DNA from: Prescottella soli
GTDB lineage: Bacteria > Actinomycetota > Actinomycetes > Mycobacteriales > Mycobacteriaceae
Assembly: GCF_040024445.1 (NCBI RefSeq)
Contig: NZ_CP157276.1
Coordinates: forward strand, 2,170,001 to 2,234,000
Length of the DNA: 64,000 nt
Direction: 5' to 3'
The notes beneath the pieces were generated by a model, which saw only the letters and a list, made by a program, of their open reading frames with translations, was not told where the DNA came from and made no database searches. Made by a program: the position numbers and the translations under genes. Positions 9,217 to 18,728 of the stretch are shown here, in pieces. Within the stretch, counting starts at the first letter, position 1. Every line of letters starts with the position of its first letter.

Positions 9217-9834
9217 ATGATGACCGATGACCTGACCGTCCCCCGCACCCTCCGCGCGGTCGGGATCGCGGGAAGCCTCCGCGCGGGTTCCTACAACCAG
9301 TTGTTGCTCGACAACGTCATCCGGCTGAGCCCGGACGAACTGGAGATCGAGCCGTTCACCCGGCTGGCGGAGATTCCACCGTTCAACGAGGACGATGCAC
9401 GCCAGGGCGGACCCGCCGTCGTGGTCGAGTTGCGAGATGCCGTACGCGCCGCGGACGCCCTGATCATTGCGACGCCGGAGTACAACTACGGTGTCCCCGG
9501 GGTGCTCAAGAACGCACTCGACTGGATCTCGATCCCACCGGGCAACTCCGGGCTCGAGGGCAAGGTGGTCGCGCTCATGGGCGCGTCGCCGAGCATCCTG
9601 GGCACCGCGCGTGCACAGTCCCAGCTACGCCAGTCCTTCGTGTTCACCCAGTCCCATGTGGTGAACCATCCGGAGGTCTTCGTCACCAAGGCGCACACCC
9701 GCTTCGAGAACGGCACGCTCACCGATCCCGGAGCCACGAAACTCATCGGACAACTGCTGAACAACACAGTGAAGTTGGTGCGCACCCTCCGGTCGGCAGA
9801 CGGGAACGCCCCCGTTCCGGGAGCCGTTCGATGA
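9217..9834 (+). CDS. NAD(P)H-dependent FMN reductase
   Basis: The 205-residue flavodoxin-like protein has the FMN phosphate-binding loop [13 protein letters not shown] near residue 18 and the [19 protein letters not shown] motif near residue 85, both diagnostic of the NADPH-dependent FMN reductase family (SsuE/chromate reductase-like). It could supply FMNH2 to the LLM protein of the same operon, giving a two-component monooxygenase. Two ATG codons are adjacent (9217 and 9220); GAGAGG lies 8-10 nt upstream. Its stop overlaps the CoA-transferase start by 4 nt. Confidence 0.9.
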   Translation: MMTDDLTVPRTLRAVGIAGSLRAGSYNQLLLDNVIRLSPDELEIEPFTRLAEIPPFNEDDARQGGPAVVVELRDAVRAADALIIATPEYNYGVPGVLKNALDWISIPPGNSGLEGKVVALMGASPSILGTARAQSQLRQSFVFTQSHVVNHPEVFVTKAHTRFENGTLTDPGATKLIGQLLNNTVKLVRTLRSADGNAPVPGAVR

Positions 9835-10985
9835 ACGGTCCCCTCACCGGTTTACGCGTGCTGGAACTCCAGGGTATGGGTCCGTTGCCCTTCGCCGGCA
9901 TGCTGCTCGCCGATCTCGGCGCCGACGTGGTCCGGATCGACCGAGTCGGACCGCGCGGCGAGGCGCTCGTCCAGCGCGAGCCGGTCGGCCGAGGTCGCCG
10001 CTCGGTGGCCCTCGATCTCAAGGACCCCGCCGGCGTGGAAACCCTTCTACGTCTCTGCGAGAACGCGGATGCGTTGATCGAGGGCTTCCGCCCCGGCGTC
10101 GCCGAACGCCTGGGGATCGGCCCGGAGCCCTGCCTGACGCGCAACCCGCGTCTGGTCTACGGGCGCATGACCGGCTGGGGCCAGACCGGCCCCCTCGCCG
10201 AGTCTGCGGGGCACGACATCAACTACATCGCGCTCGCGGGCGCGCTCCACGGCATCGGTCCGCGCGAGCGGCCGGTGCCGCCGGGCAACGTCGTCGGCGA
10301 CTTCGCCGGCGGCGGCATGCTGCTCGCCTTCGGCGTGGTCAGTGCGCTGCTCGAGGCGAAGTCGTCCGGGCGGGGCCAGGTGGTCGATGCTGCCATCGTC
10401 GACGGAGCGGCGCTACTCACCACCGCGATGCACGAACTCATCGCCGCCGGAGAATGGTCCGAGCAGCGGGGCAACAACGTCTTGGACGGCGGCGCCGGGC
10501 ACTACGACGTGTACGAGACGGCCGACCGCAGATTCGTCGCGATCGGCGCTCTGGAGTCGCGGTTCTACGACGATCTGTGTGCCCGTCTGGGCGTCGAAGT
10601 CGACCGCACCGACGAGGCGTCGGTCCGCTCCGTGTTCACCGAATTGTTTGCCGGCCGAACCCAACAGGAGTGGTGCGACCTGCTCGAAGGCACCGATGCC
10701 TGCTTCGCGCCGGTGCTCAGTCCCACGGAGGCGGCCCGACATCCCGCGAACCGCGCGCGCCATGTCTTCGTCGAGGTCGGTGGCGTCGTCCAACCCGCAC
10801 CGGCCCCCAGGTTCTCGCGCACACCCGCCCGTATCCCCGAGCCGGCGGTCACGCCCGGCACCAACACCCGTGAGGTTCTCGGTGAGTGGGGCCTCGACAC
10901 CGCGGAGATCGACGGCCTCCTCGCGAGCGGAGCCGTCAGCGAGGGCCGCGCCCACCCGTCCAACGAAAAGGAGACAGCGCAATGA
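9831..10985 (+). CDS. Family III CoA-transferase / alpha-methylacyl-CoA racemase-like
   Basis: The 384-residue CaiB/BaiF family protein starts with the typical [20 protein letters not shown], continues with [12 protein letters not shown], and contains [11 protein letters not shown], where the aspartate is the expected active-site residue (as in AMACR and formyl-CoA transferase). The GHDINY form is closest to alpha-methylacyl-CoA racemases, which epimerise 2-methyl acyl-CoA esters before beta-oxidation. That would suit a methyl-branched or steroid-like side chain. CoA transfer is the alternative. It is coupled by 4-nt overlaps to both neighbours. Confidence 0.88.
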   Translation: MNGPLTGLRVLELQGMGPLPFAGMLLADLGADVVRIDRVGPRGEALVQREPVGRGRRSVALDLKDPAGVETLLRLCENADALIEGFRPGVAERLGIGPEPCLTRNPRLVYGRMTGWGQTGPLAESAGHDINYIALAGALHGIGPRERPVPPGNVVGDFAGGGMLLAFGVVSALLEAKSSGRGQVVDAAIVDGAALLTTAMHELIAAGEWSEQRGNNVLDGGAGHYDVYETADRRFVAIGALESRFYDDLCARLGVEVDRTDEASVRSVFTELFAGRTQQEWCDLLEGTDACFAPVLSPTEAARHPANRARHVFVEVGGVVQPAPAPRFSRTPARIPEPAVTPGTNTREVLGEWGLDTAEIDGLLASGAVSEGRAHPSNEKETAQ

Positions 10986-11449
10986 CCGAGGAGCGCTTCG
11001 ACGCCGACGACCGTGCAGCGATCGTCGAGACCTGCACGAAGATGACCTACTACATCGACGAGCGCCGGTGGGCCGACCTCCACGAGGTGTTCGCCGAGAC
11101 GATCACCCTGGACTACGGCGACCTGTTCGGCAGTGCGCCGACCGATACGCCGCGCGCGGTCTACGTCAAGAACGCCGAGCGTCTGCTCGGAAACCTCGAT
11201 GCGACGCAGCATCTGGTATCCGGACACCTGGTGAGTGGTTCCGGTGACGACGCCCGATGCATCTCCCAGGTGGTGGCAATCCACGTGAAACCCAACACTT
11301 CCGGTGATTCGATGTGGACCTCCGGCGGCCAGTACGACATGCGTCTGCGTCGGTGCGAGGACGGTTGGCGGATCAGCGCGGTGCGCGCGATCCAGCGCTG
11401 GTGCACGGGCAATCGCGAGGTACTGCGACTGGGCAAGCTCGGCGTGTAG
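10982..11449 (+). CDS. SnoaL-like (NTF2 fold) protein
   Basis: A 155-residue protein with the NTF2-like pattern: an N-terminal helix ([38 protein letters not shown]) and then beta strands ending in [17 protein letters not shown]. Proteins of this fold act as small isomerases, dehydratases or cyclases, or bind ligands without catalysis. The ATG overlaps the stop of the CoA-transferase in ATGA, fixing the start. It is the last gene of the plus operon and is followed by a strong terminator. Function within the pathway is not known. Confidence 0.8.
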   Translation: MTEERFDADDRAAIVETCTKMTYYIDERRWADLHEVFAETITLDYGDLFGSAPTDTPRAVYVKNAERLLGNLDATQHLVSGHLVSGSGDDARCISQVVAIHVKPNTSGDSMWTSGGQYDMRLRRCEDGWRISAVRAIQRWCTGNREVLRLGKLGV

Positions 11450-11486
11450 ACGGAGCGGGTCGGCATCTCGTCGCCCAGGACGGCAG

Positions 11487-11522
11487 CGCCCGGTGGTCCC
11501 TCGTCGCGACCACCGGGCGTTT
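11487..11522. terminator. Rho-independent-type terminator between convergent operons
   Basis: A 12-bp perfect stem (CGCCCGGTGGTC / GACCACCGGGCG) with a 9-nt loop is followed by TTT on the plus strand. It lies 37 nt after the SnoaL-like gene and 24 nt before the end of the minus-strand whiB gene, so it can serve both operons. Confidence 0.8.
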
Positions 11523-11545
11523 CCGTGTCCGGAACCGGGTTCGGG

Positions 11546-11824
11546 TTACCCGCTCGACCGTAGAACTCGGCGCTCTTCCTCGGTCAGGCCACCCCAGACT
11601 CCGTGATGCTCGTGCGAATCGAGGGCGTGCTCGAGGCATTCGGACCTGACCGGGCAGCTTCGACAGATCAGCTTCGCGGCTCGAACCCTGGTTCCCCGCG
11701 CCTCGCCGCGTTCGTTGTCCAGGTAGAAGAATGCCCCCGGGTCGGTGCCTCGGCAGGCGGCCTCGAGCTGCCAATCCCAGGACTCCGCCAGTGCCGGCGG
11801 CAGGCGCACGGTCAGCGCGGGCAC
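11546..11824 (-). CDS. WhiB-family iron-sulfur transcription factor
   Basis: A 92-residue Wbl protein. Four cysteines are spaced as expected for the [4Fe-4S] site: C24, then C54-x2-C57-x5-C63, followed by the GVWGG turn at 75-79 and a short basic tail. The [11 protein letters not shown] start and the [12 protein letters not shown] stretch resemble the WhiB3-type subgroup. Wbl proteins bind sigma factors and DNA and respond to redox or NO. The GTG at 11824 is preferred because it follows an AAGAGGG sequence and begins the conserved region; it overlaps the 3' end of pgi by 13 nt, so whiB is probably the last gene of gnd-fgd-pgi-whiB. Confidence 0.9.
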   Translation of the reverse strand: MPALTVRLPPALAESWDWQLEAACRGTDPGAFFYLDNERGEARGTRVRAAKLICRSCPVRSECLEHALDSHEHHGVWGGLTEEERRVLRSSG

Positions 11825-13467
11825 CGCGCAACCCTCTTCTTCCGGTAAACGGCCGACAATTCCGCCGTGGATGTGTCCACGTCTAAATGGGATTCGCCGA
11901 TGCCCGACAATGTCGGCGCCAATTCGATGGCAGTCGCCTTTCCGAGTTCGACTCCCCATTGATCGAAAGAATTCATGCCCCAGACGGTTCCCTGCACGAA
12001 AACCACATGCTCGTAGAGAGCGATCAACTGGCCGAGCACGGATGGCGTCAAGGCGGGCGCGAGAATTGTGGTGGACGGCCGGTTTCCGGGCATGATCTTG
12101 TGCGGGACCATCTCCGGCGCCACGCCTTCGGCCGCGACCTCCTCCGCCGACCGACCGAAGGCAAGAACCTTCGACTGGGCGAACATGTTCGCGACCAACA
12201 CCTCGTGCATCGTTCCCTCGGGATCGATCGTCGCGGCATCCTCCGACGGGTTCGCGAACCCGATGAAATCGACGGGGACCAGGCGTGTGCCCTGATGGAG
12301 AAGCTGATGGAAGGCATGCTGTCCGTTGGTCCCGGGCTCACCCCAGTAGATCTCACCCGTCTGGACGCCCACCGCGTCGCCGTCGGCTCGGACCGACTTA
12401 CCGTTCGACTCCATCACCAACTGCTGGAGATAGGCCGGGAACCTCGACAGGTCGTTCGCGTACGGCAGTACCGCATGCGTATCGGCCTCGAAGAAACTCG
12501 CGTACCAAATCCCCAGGAGCCCGAGCAGTACCGGAGCGTTCGACTCCGACGGCTCCGCCCGAAAGTGTTCATCCACCGTGTCGAAACCACGGAGGAACTC
12601 GCGGAACCGTTCGGGCCCGATCGCGATCATCAGACTGAGCCCGACCGCCGATCCCACCGAGTAGCGACCGCCTACCCAGTCCCAGAAGCCGTACATGTTC
12701 GCCGGATCGATGCCGAAGGCGTCGACCCGTGCGAGATCGGTGGACACGGCCACGAAGTGGAGTCGAACTGCGTCCTCGCCGAGGGCACTCGTCAACCACC
12801 TGCGGGCCGCGTGCGCGTTGGTCAGCGTCTCCAGCGTGGCAAACGTCTTGGACACCACGACGAACAGGGTGGACTCCGGTGAGAGTCCCGCCAGCGCCGA
12901 GGCCAGGTCCGACGGATCGATGTTCGAGACGAACCGAACCTCGGGACCGTCGACGTACGGCCTCAGTGCGCGGTAGGCCATTGCGGGTCCGAGGTCGGAT
13001 CCGCCGATCCCGATGTTGACGACGGTCCGGATTCGACGGCCCGTCGCGCCGCGCCACAGGCCGGAGCGGACGCGGTCGGCGAGGACCGACATCCGGTCGA
13101 GAACGTCGTGCACGTCGCCGACGACGTCGACTCCGTCGACGACGCGGCGGGCATCCCGCGGCGCACGGAGAGCCGTGTGCATCACCGCCCGTCCCTCGGT
13201 GCTGTTGATGTGCTCGCCGGCGAACATCGCGTCACGCCGCTCTTCCACACCGGCCGAGCGCGCGAGCGTTGTCAGCAGGTCGAGCGTTTCCCGCGTCACA
13301 AGGTGCTTGCTGAAATCGATGTAGAGATCGCCCGCCGTGACGGCGAGGTCGCGGCTGCGGCTCGGATCCGACGCGAACAGGGTGCGCAGGTCGGTCGACG
13401 AAACGGTGGCCTGATGCGCCGCAAGCTTCTGCCACAACGCGGATTTCGTGACATCGACGGTGTTCAT
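11812..13467 (-). CDS. pgi: Glucose-6-phosphate isomerase
   Basis: The 551-residue protein is a full-length Pgi. The sugar-phosphate isomerase signatures GIGGSDLGP (about residue 155), the segment [20 protein letters not shown] (about 255-280) and a [19 protein letters not shown] region (about 380) are all present. It interconverts glucose-6-phosphate and fructose-6-phosphate in the cytosol. It is coupled by a 4-nt overlap to fgd, so fructose-6-phosphate can be returned to glucose-6-phosphate for the F420-dependent dehydrogenase. A second pgi elsewhere in the genome cannot be excluded. Confidence 0.96.
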   Translation of the reverse strand: MNTVDVTKSALWQKLAAHQATVSSTDLRTLFASDPSRSRDLAVTAGDLYIDFSKHLVTRETLDLLTTLARSAGVEERRDAMFAGEHINSTEGRAVMHTALRAPRDARRVVDGVDVVGDVHDVLDRMSVLADRVRSGLWRGATGRRIRTVVNIGIGGSDLGPAMAYRALRPYVDGPEVRFVSNIDPSDLASALAGLSPESTLFVVVSKTFATLETLTNAHAARRWLTSALGEDAVRLHFVAVSTDLARVDAFGIDPANMYGFWDWVGGRYSVGSAVGLSLMIAIGPERFREFLRGFDTVDEHFRAEPSESNAPVLLGLLGIWYASFFEADTHAVLPYANDLSRFPAYLQQLVMESNGKSVRADGDAVGVQTGEIYWGEPGTNGQHAFHQLLHQGTRLVPVDFIGFANPSEDAATIDPEGTMHEVLVANMFAQSKVLAFGRSAEEVAAEGVAPEMVPHKIMPGNRPSTTILAPALTPSVLGQLIALYEHVVFVQGTVWGMNSFDQWGVELGKATAIELAPTLSGIGESHLDVDTSTAELSAVYRKKRVARCPR

Positions 13468-14471
13468 GCCAGCGCGCGCAGACGCGGTGCGAGGTCGCGC
13501 TCGAACAGGTCCAGGAACCGCTTCTGGTCATGGCCGGGCGCGTGGAACACCAGGTGGTTGAGGCCCGCGTCCAGGTACGGCTTGATCATCTCGACCGCCT
13601 CGTCCGGATCGGACGAGACGATCCACCGCTTGGCCACCTGCTCGATCGGCAACGCGTCCGCCGCGGCCTCCATCTCGATCGGATCCTCGATGCTGTGCTT
13701 CTGCTCGGCCGTCAGCGACAACGGCGCCCAGAACCGGGTGTTCTCGAGCGCGGCCGCCGGATCGGTGTCGTACGAGATCTTGATCTCGATCATCCGGTCC
13801 ACATCGGACAGCCTTCGCCCGGACTTTTCGCAGCCCTCCTTCACCGCCGGGATCAGCTTCTCGGTGTACAGGTCCATCCCCTTGCCCGACGTGCAGATGA
13901 AGCCCTCGCCCGCGCGGCCCGCGTAGCGCGCGACGACGGGACCGCCGGCCGCGACATAGACGGGGATACCGCCCTCGGGGACGTCGTAGATCGAGGCACC
14001 CTTGGTGCTGTAATACTCGCCCTCGAAGTCCACACGGTCGCCGGTCCACAGATCGCGCATCAACTGCACCGACTCCCGCAACCGCGCGAACCGCTCCTTG
14101 AACTCCGGCCACTCGCCCTTGAAACCGGTCGCGATCTCGTTGAGCGCCTCACCGGTACCGACACCGAGCATCACACGCCCCGGGTACAGGCACCCCATCG
14201 TCGCGAACGCCTGCGCCACCACCGCCGGGTTGTAGCGGAACGTCGGGGTCATCACCGACGTGCCCAACTGCAGACGCTCCGTGCGCTCACCGACCGCCGT
14301 CATCCACGCGATCGAGAACGGCGCGTGGCCGCCGTTGTGCCGCCACGGCTGGAAATGGTCCGAGACCGTTGCCGAATCCATCCCACGGGCCTCCGCGAGG
14401 ACGCCCAACTCGACCAACTCCCGCGGGCCGAACTGCTCGGCCGACGCCTTGTACCCCAACCGCAGATTCAT
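13464..14471 (-). CDS. fgd: F420-dependent glucose-6-phosphate dehydrogenase
   Basis: The 335-residue luciferase-like protein matches FGD in length and in conserved stretches: [14 protein letters not shown] at the N-terminus, TVSDHFQPW (about residue 38, with the histidine and tryptophan used in catalysis by mycobacterial FGD), [13 protein letters not shown] (about 104) and [25 protein letters not shown] (about 175-195). It oxidises glucose-6-phosphate to 6-phosphogluconolactone and reduces cofactor F420, supplying F420H2 for LLM-type and other reductases. The ATG overlaps the gnd stop by 4 nt. Confidence 0.95.
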   Translation of the reverse strand: MNLRLGYKASAEQFGPRELVELGVLAEARGMDSATVSDHFQPWRHNGGHAPFSIAWMTAVGERTERLQLGTSVMTPTFRYNPAVVAQAFATMGCLYPGRVMLGVGTGEALNEIATGFKGEWPEFKERFARLRESVQLMRDLWTGDRVDFEGEYYSTKGASIYDVPEGGIPVYVAAGGPVVARYAGRAGEGFICTSGKGMDLYTEKLIPAVKEGCEKSGRRLSDVDRMIEIKISYDTDPAAALENTRFWAPLSLTAEQKHSIEDPIEMEAAADALPIEQVAKRWIVSSDPDEAVEMIKPYLDAGLNHLVFHAPGHDQKRFLDLFERDLAPRLRALA

Positions 14472-15361
14472 GCGCGCAACTCCTTCAGACGAACTCCGTG
14501 ACCACCGAACTGATTGCGCAACGCGGAGACCGCCTTCATCGCAGGGGAATCCGATTGGCGGGAGGAGAATCTGGCGAACAACGCCGCAGATATGACGGGC
14601 GCAGGGACCGCGCGCGCGATCGCCTCCTCGACTGCCCATCTCCCCTCGCCGGAGTCCTCGGTGTAGCCGGTGATTCGTTCGAAGCCCGGATCGTCCAAGG
14701 CTGCGGTCACCATCAACTCCAGGAGCCACGACCGCACGACCGTGCCGCGCTGCCACGCTTTCAGGACCGAGCCGGCGTCGGTGATGAGCGGAGTGGCGGC
14801 GAGCAGTTCGTAGCCCTCCGCGTAGGCCTGCATGAGTCCGTACTCGATGGCGTTGTGCACCATCTTCGCGTAGTGGCCCGCACCGACAGGTCCGGCATGG
14901 ACGAAGCCGTCCGTGCGCTCGCCGGTGGGCCTGAGCGCGTCGAAGATCGGCATGGCGCGTGAAACGTCGTCTGCCGCGCCCCCGACCATCAGACCGAAGC
15001 CTTCTCGCAGACCCCAAACACCTCCGGACACACCGCAATCGACGTAACCGATTCCCCGGCCTCCGAGCAACTCGGCATGATCCTCGTCGTCGGTGAAGCG
15101 GGAGTTTCCCCCCTCGATGACGAGGTCGCCGGGCTCGAGCAGGCGGCTCAACCGGTCGATCACGGACCGAGTCGCGTCGCCCGCCGGAACCATCACCCAC
15201 ACCAGTCTCGGGGCCGCCAGTCGGGCGACCAGATCCTCGAGCGATTCCACGTCTCTCGAGGCGTTCGCAGGATCGAACCCGAGCACGTCGTGCCCGGCGC
15301 GGTGTATGCGCTCGCGCATGTTCGCACCCATCCGGCCCAGGCCGATCAGACCTATTTGCAT
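14468..15361 (-). CDS. gnd: 6-phosphogluconate dehydrogenase (short, decarboxylating type)
   Basis: A 297-residue protein of the short 6PGDH class. It has the dinucleotide-binding [12 protein letters not shown] at the start, the [10 protein letters not shown] substrate motif (about residue 83), [21 protein letters not shown] (about 110-130) and the catalytic [18 protein letters not shown] segment (about 165-185). It converts 6-phosphogluconate to ribulose-5-phosphate and CO2. As first gene of gnd-fgd-pgi it completes an oxidative pentose-phosphate shunt whose first step uses F420; whether this Gnd uses NAD, NADP or F420 cannot be told by eye. Confidence 0.93.
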   Translation of the reverse strand: MQIGLIGLGRMGANMRERIHRAGHDVLGFDPANASRDVESLEDLVARLAAPRLVWVMVPAGDATRSVIDRLSRLLEPGDLVIEGGNSRFTDDEDHAELLGGRGIGYVDCGVSGGVWGLREGFGLMVGGAADDVSRAMPIFDALRPTGERTDGFVHAGPVGAGHYAKMVHNAIEYGLMQAYAEGYELLAATPLITDAGSVLKAWQRGTVVRSWLLELMVTAALDDPGFERITGYTEDSGEGRWAVEEAIARAVPAPVISAALFARFSSRQSDSPAMKAVSALRNQFGGHGVRLKELRA

Positions 15362-15424
15362 TGGAGCTCCTCGGAATCAGCGTGGCATCCAGCCCGAGAT
15401 CGACTTGCGCGAATTCGCGCATGC

Positions 15425-15444
15425 TTTGCACGTAATCATGCAAA
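15425..15444. promoter_or_regulatory. Inverted-repeat operator candidate between gnd and the DeoR gene
   Basis: A perfect inverted repeat TTTGCA-N8-TGCAAA lies in the 179-nt spacer between the divergent gnd operon and the DeoR-family gene. Its half-sites and position suit binding by that regulator. A possible -10 hexamer TATACT (15484-15489) and a strong ribosome-binding site AAGGAGG (15527-15533) for the regulator gene follow. Confidence 0.6.
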
Positions 15445-15540
15445 CAGGTGCGCGATCTGTCAATATCCGCGCAGGGCTACGGCTATACTCAGCCGGGCCG
15501 TCCGGCCGCCAACCGAGACATCGCGCAAGGAGGAAGTGGC

Positions 15541-16314
15541 TTGTCCGGGAGTGCGCAGCGTCGCGAGGACATACTTCGCAGGCTCGTTGCAGACGGCTAC
15601 GTGGAGGCGAAGGCGCTGTCGCAAGAGCTGGGCGTGGACGCATCGACCATCCGACGGGATCTCGATGCCCTCGCTCGACTGGGCAAGGCCGAACGAACAC
15701 ACGGTGGGGCACGCCCCGTCGTCGGCGCGACGTCCGAGGTCCCGTATGTGGTGAAAGAGGGCGGCTACCGGGCCGAGAAGGTCGCGATTGCTCACGCGGC
15801 CGCGAATCTTGTGAGCGACGGTCAGAGCGTCATCCTCGACAGTGGCTCCACCACTTACCAAATCGCGGCAGCACTACGACACCGGTCCGACCTGACGATT
15901 CTCACGAACGACCTACGGATCGGAAAGTACGTCGCCTCCTTCCCGGACGTACGACTCCTGGTGACCGGCGGAGAGCTCCTCGGGTCGGTCTTCACGCTGG
16001 TCGGCGAGCGGTCCGTGGAGTTTCTCGCCGACTACTCCGTCGACTGGGCGTTCCTCGGAGCGGACGCCATCGACCCTGCCGCCGGCATCACCAACACGAA
16101 CACACTCGAAGTCCCCATCAAACGGGCGATGATCTCGGCCGCCGCCCACTCGGCTGTCGTCGCGGACAGTTCGAAGTTCGGGAACAGAGCGCTGGCCCGG
16201 GTGGCCACGCTCGCCGAAGTCGACCTGATCATCACCGACTCAGGGCTGGCCGACGATCATCTCGATCCGTACGGCGAGAAGCTCATGCGGGTCAGCACCG
16301 ACAATCACCGCTGA
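15541..16314 (+). CDS. DeoR-family transcriptional repressor
   Basis: The 257-residue protein (from a TTG start 7 nt after AGGAGG) has a DeoR-type winged helix at the N-terminus (RREDILRRLVADGYVEAKALS, then DASTIRRDLDALARLGKAERTHGGA) and a C-terminal DeoRC sugar-phosphate sensing domain with ILDSGSTTYQIA, LTILTNDLRI and DWAFLGADAID. Such proteins usually bind phosphorylated sugars. It is transcribed away from gnd-fgd-pgi-whiB and probably represses that operon, sensing a hexose or pentose phosphate. An in-frame ATG 93 nt upstream adds residues with no family resemblance and overlaps the promoter. Confidence 0.9.
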   Translation: MSGSAQRREDILRRLVADGYVEAKALSQELGVDASTIRRDLDALARLGKAERTHGGARPVVGATSEVPYVVKEGGYRAEKVAIAHAAANLVSDGQSVILDSGSTTYQIAAALRHRSDLTILTNDLRIGKYVASFPDVRLLVTGGELLGSVFTLVGERSVEFLADYSVDWAFLGADAIDPAAGITNTNTLEVPIKRAMISAAAHSAVVADSSKFGNRALARVATLAEVDLIITDSGLADDHLDPYGEKLMRVSTDNHR

Positions 16315-16360
16315 GGCATTCGGGAATCAACGAAACGGCAACAGCGCAGGGCGCTTGTGC

Positions 16361-16382
16361 GATGCTCCACACGTGGAGCATC
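16361..16382. promoter_or_regulatory. Perfect 10-bp palindrome overlapping a start codon
   Basis: GATGCTCCAC-AC-GTGGAGCATC is a perfect 10-bp inverted repeat with a 2-nt spacer. The right arm contains the GTG proposed as start of the SnoaL-like gene. It could be a repressor site or an mRNA hairpin that hides the start. GATGCT (16361-16366) could also serve as a weak -10 element for a leaderless transcript. Confidence 0.5.
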
Positions 16383-16879
16383 GATCCTCGGGAGATCTCG
16401 ACGACCTCGAAGAACTCCGTCAGCTCAAGTACCGCTACTTCCGGACCCTGGACCTCAAGCGGTGGGACGAATTCGCGGACACGCTCGCGCAGGACGTCGT
16501 CGCCGAGTACGGGACGCACGCGCTTCGTGAGCCGCTCGTCTTCGAGGGGCGCGACGCGCTGGCCGGGTTCATGCAGAAGGCCCTCGGACCGGCGGTCACG
16601 TCGGTGCACATCGCCAACCATCCCGAGATCACCGTCGACGGCTCCACCGCTGAGGGCTCGTGGGCGTTCGAGGACACGGTCATCGTCCCCGCGGCCCGCC
16701 GCCTCATCCGGGGCGCCGGTTACTACCGGGACAGCTACCGCCGCGACGACGACGGCCGGTGGCGCATCGCCCGGACGTCGTACGACCGCATCTACGAGTC
16801 GATCATCTCGCTCGACGACATCCCCAGCTTCGAGTTCCTCTCGCACATGTGGTCCGAACCGCCGGTGAAAGGCGCCTAG
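16373..16879 (+). CDS. SnoaL-like (NTF2 fold) protein
   Basis: A protein of about 168 residues with the NTF2-like layout: helix ELRQLKYRYFRTLDLKRWDEFADTL, then strands including SVHIANHPEITVDGSTAEGSWAFED and GRWRIARTSYDRIYESI. It resembles the polyketide-cyclase/SnoaL-like proteins often found with oxidoreductases. Either the GTG at 16373 or a TTG at 16355 may be the start; neither has a clear Shine-Dalgarno, and the palindrome at the GTG is suggestive of a leaderless or regulated start. It lies 9 nt before an aldo/keto reductase gene. Function unknown. Confidence 0.75.
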   Translation: MEHRSSGDLDDLEELRQLKYRYFRTLDLKRWDEFADTLAQDVVAEYGTHALREPLVFEGRDALAGFMQKALGPAVTSVHIANHPEITVDGSTAEGSWAFEDTVIVPAARRLIRGAGYYRDSYRRDDDGRWRIARTSYDRIYESIISLDDIPSFEFLSHMWSEPPVKGA

Positions 16880-16888
16880 CCTGGATTC

Positions 16889-17764
16889 ATGACCACTCCA
16901 GAGATCGCCCTGAATTCCGGAACAGTCATCCCGCAGCTCGGCCTGGGCGTGTGGCAGGCCACCAACGACGAGACCGAGCACGCCGTCCGCTTCGCACTCG
17001 ACGAAGCCGGGTATCGGCACATCGACACGGCCGCCGCATACGGCAACGAGGAGGGCGTCGGCCGCGGCGTCCGAAGTTCGTCGGTCCCGCGCGAGGACAT
17101 CTTCGTCACCACCAAGTTGTGGAACTCCGACCAGGGGTACGAGCCCACGCTCTCGGCGTTCGACGCGAGCCTGTCGCAGCTCGGCCTCGACTACGTCGAC
17201 CTGTACCTCGTCCACTGGCCGCTGCAGAACCACGAGACCCGCCTGCGCACGTGGGACGCGCTCGAGCAGATCGCCGAATCCGGGCGCGCGAAGGCGATCG
17301 GGGTCTGCAACTTCGAGCCGCATCACCTGCAGGAACTCGTCGACCGCGGCGGCATGCTGCCGGCCGTCGACCAGGTGGAGCTGCACCCCCGTCTCCCCCA
17401 GCACGCGATTCGGGACTTCGCCGCGTTGCACGGCATCGCCGTGGAGTCGTGGAGCCCGCTCGGCGGCACCAGCAACTCCGGGTGGGGTGACGCGTCCAAG
17501 CCCAACACCCTGCTCGACGACCCCGTCATCACCAGTGTCGGCGAGCGGCACGGCAAATCGCCGGCGCAGGTTCTCGTCCGCTGGCATCTGCAGAACGGTC
17601 TGATCGTGATCCCGAAGTCGGTGCACGACAATCGGATCGCCCAGAACATCGACGTGTTCGACTTCGAGCTCACAGACGAGGACATGGCCGACATCGCGAC
17701 CCTCGACGACGGCGCCCGGGTCGGCTTCCATCCGGACGAGATGAACATGGGCGCACCGGCGTAG
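16889..17764 (+). CDS. Aldo/keto reductase (2,5-diketogluconate reductase type)
   Basis: The 291-residue AKR5-like enzyme shows AGYRHIDTAAAYGNEEGVG (about residue 36-55, aspartate and tyrosine of the tetrad), the lysine in FVTTKLWN, the LVHWP histidine segment and the NADPH-binding IPKSVHDNRIAQNIDVFDF near the C-terminus. It reduces aldehydes or ketones with NADPH in the cytosol. No Shine-Dalgarno is visible; TAGCCT six nt upstream of the ATG looks like a -10 box, suggesting a leaderless transcript. Substrate not predictable. Confidence 0.93.
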   Translation: MTTPEIALNSGTVIPQLGLGVWQATNDETEHAVRFALDEAGYRHIDTAAAYGNEEGVGRGVRSSSVPREDIFVTTKLWNSDQGYEPTLSAFDASLSQLGLDYVDLYLVHWPLQNHETRLRTWDALEQIAESGRAKAIGVCNFEPHHLQELVDRGGMLPAVDQVELHPRLPQHAIRDFAALHGIAVESWSPLGGTSNSGWGDASKPNTLLDDPVITSVGERHGKSPAQVLVRWHLQNGLIVIPKSVHDNRIAQNIDVFDFELTDEDMADIATLDDGARVGFHPDEMNMGAPA

Positions 17765-17847
17765 GCGCGATTCACGAAAATCCCTCGTCCCACCGTTCCC
17801 TTGCCGCAGGATGTTGATCGCACCCACCCTGTCGGGAGAGGATCGCC

Positions 17848-17994
17848 ATGCGCCGCATCACGATCGCGCCAGGTGGCACGACGGGCTCGCACTTCAACGA
17901 CGGCATGCTCTACGAAATGGTCGCTCAGGGCTCGCTGACTCACTACAAGTCGGGCTGCACGATCGACGATCGTCTACAGCGCCGGAGGCACTAA
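17848..17994 (+). CDS. Small ORF, 48 residues, unknown
   Basis: This short frame begins with an ATG preceded by GGGAGAGG at a proper distance. It encodes MRRITIAPGG and continues to a basic C-terminus (DRLQRRRH). Codon use has the usual GC third-position bias. No family is recognised and no membrane segment or cysteine pair is visible. It sits alone between the aldo/keto reductase and a lipoprotein gene. It may be a real small protein or a remnant. Confidence 0.4.
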   Translation: MRRITIAPGGTTGSHFNDGMLYEMVAQGSLTHYKSGCTIDDRLQRRRH

Positions 17995-18091
17995 CGCCGA
18001 GCCCAGCGGGAAGGCGCCGGGCTGCATGTGGTCGTCCGCTGACCGCCGCGATTCGCCCACGATCCACCACTCGATCCGTAGCCTGTCGGAT

Positions 18092-18691
18092 ATGGGGGCT
18101 TCGAAACTGTGTATGGGGATGCTGGCGGTCGCGCTGGCCGCGGGCTGCGGTTCGGGCGGTTCCGACGCTGAATCGGACGCGCCGTTGCCGCAACAGAGGG
18201 CGTCGGTGCTCGTCGAACCGACTTGCCTCGCAGGCAATCTGCTGAGCTTCTCGGACCAACCGCAGACTGCACCACCGGTACCCGACCCGATGCCGATTCC
18301 GCACGGGTTCGCGCCGGTACGTGTCGTCACGTGCGAAGGAGACTGGGATGCCGGGGTCGCCGACCACACCGTGTCCTGGGTCGAGGAACACCGCCAGGGC
18401 GACATGACCACCGTCCTCGCCGGGTACGCACTGCCGTCGGAACCGATCGAAGAGCAGACGTGTCGCGCCGACCAGCTGACCCCACCCGAGGTCTGGCTGG
18501 TCGACGAGCGAGGACTCGGTCTTCGAGCACCCGGGCTTCCGACCGGTGAGTGCGGAGTGTTCAAGTGGGACGCGATCACCGCGATCCGGGCGCTTCCCCT
18601 CACCGAACGAATCGTGCATCGCATCCCGGTGTCTCCGACGATGGAAGCCCGCTTTCGGGGCGAACCGGCTGAATCCGCGGCGCCCGCGTAA
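18092..18691 (+). CDS. Putative lipoprotein
   Basis: A 199-residue protein with a lipoprotein signal peptide: MGASKLCMGMLAVAL, then the lipobox LAAGC with Cys19 as lipidation site, followed by a Gly/Ser/Asp-rich linker. The mature part (about 180 residues) has several cysteines and no recognised domain. It should be anchored to the outer face of the cytoplasmic membrane. TAGCCT lies 7 nt before the ATG with no Shine-Dalgarno, which fits a leaderless transcript. It is convergent with the next aldo/keto reductase gene, 37 nt away. Confidence 0.75.
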   Translation: MGASKLCMGMLAVALAAGCGSGGSDAESDAPLPQQRASVLVEPTCLAGNLLSFSDQPQTAPPVPDPMPIPHGFAPVRVVTCEGDWDAGVADHTVSWVEEHRQGDMTTVLAGYALPSEPIEEQTCRADQLTPPEVWLVDERGLGLRAPGLPTGECGVFKWDAITAIRALPLTERIVHRIPVSPTMEARFRGEPAESAAPA

Positions 18692-18728
18692 TCGACGGTG
18701 AGACTGGCCTTTTGCGCGGCGGGGATGG

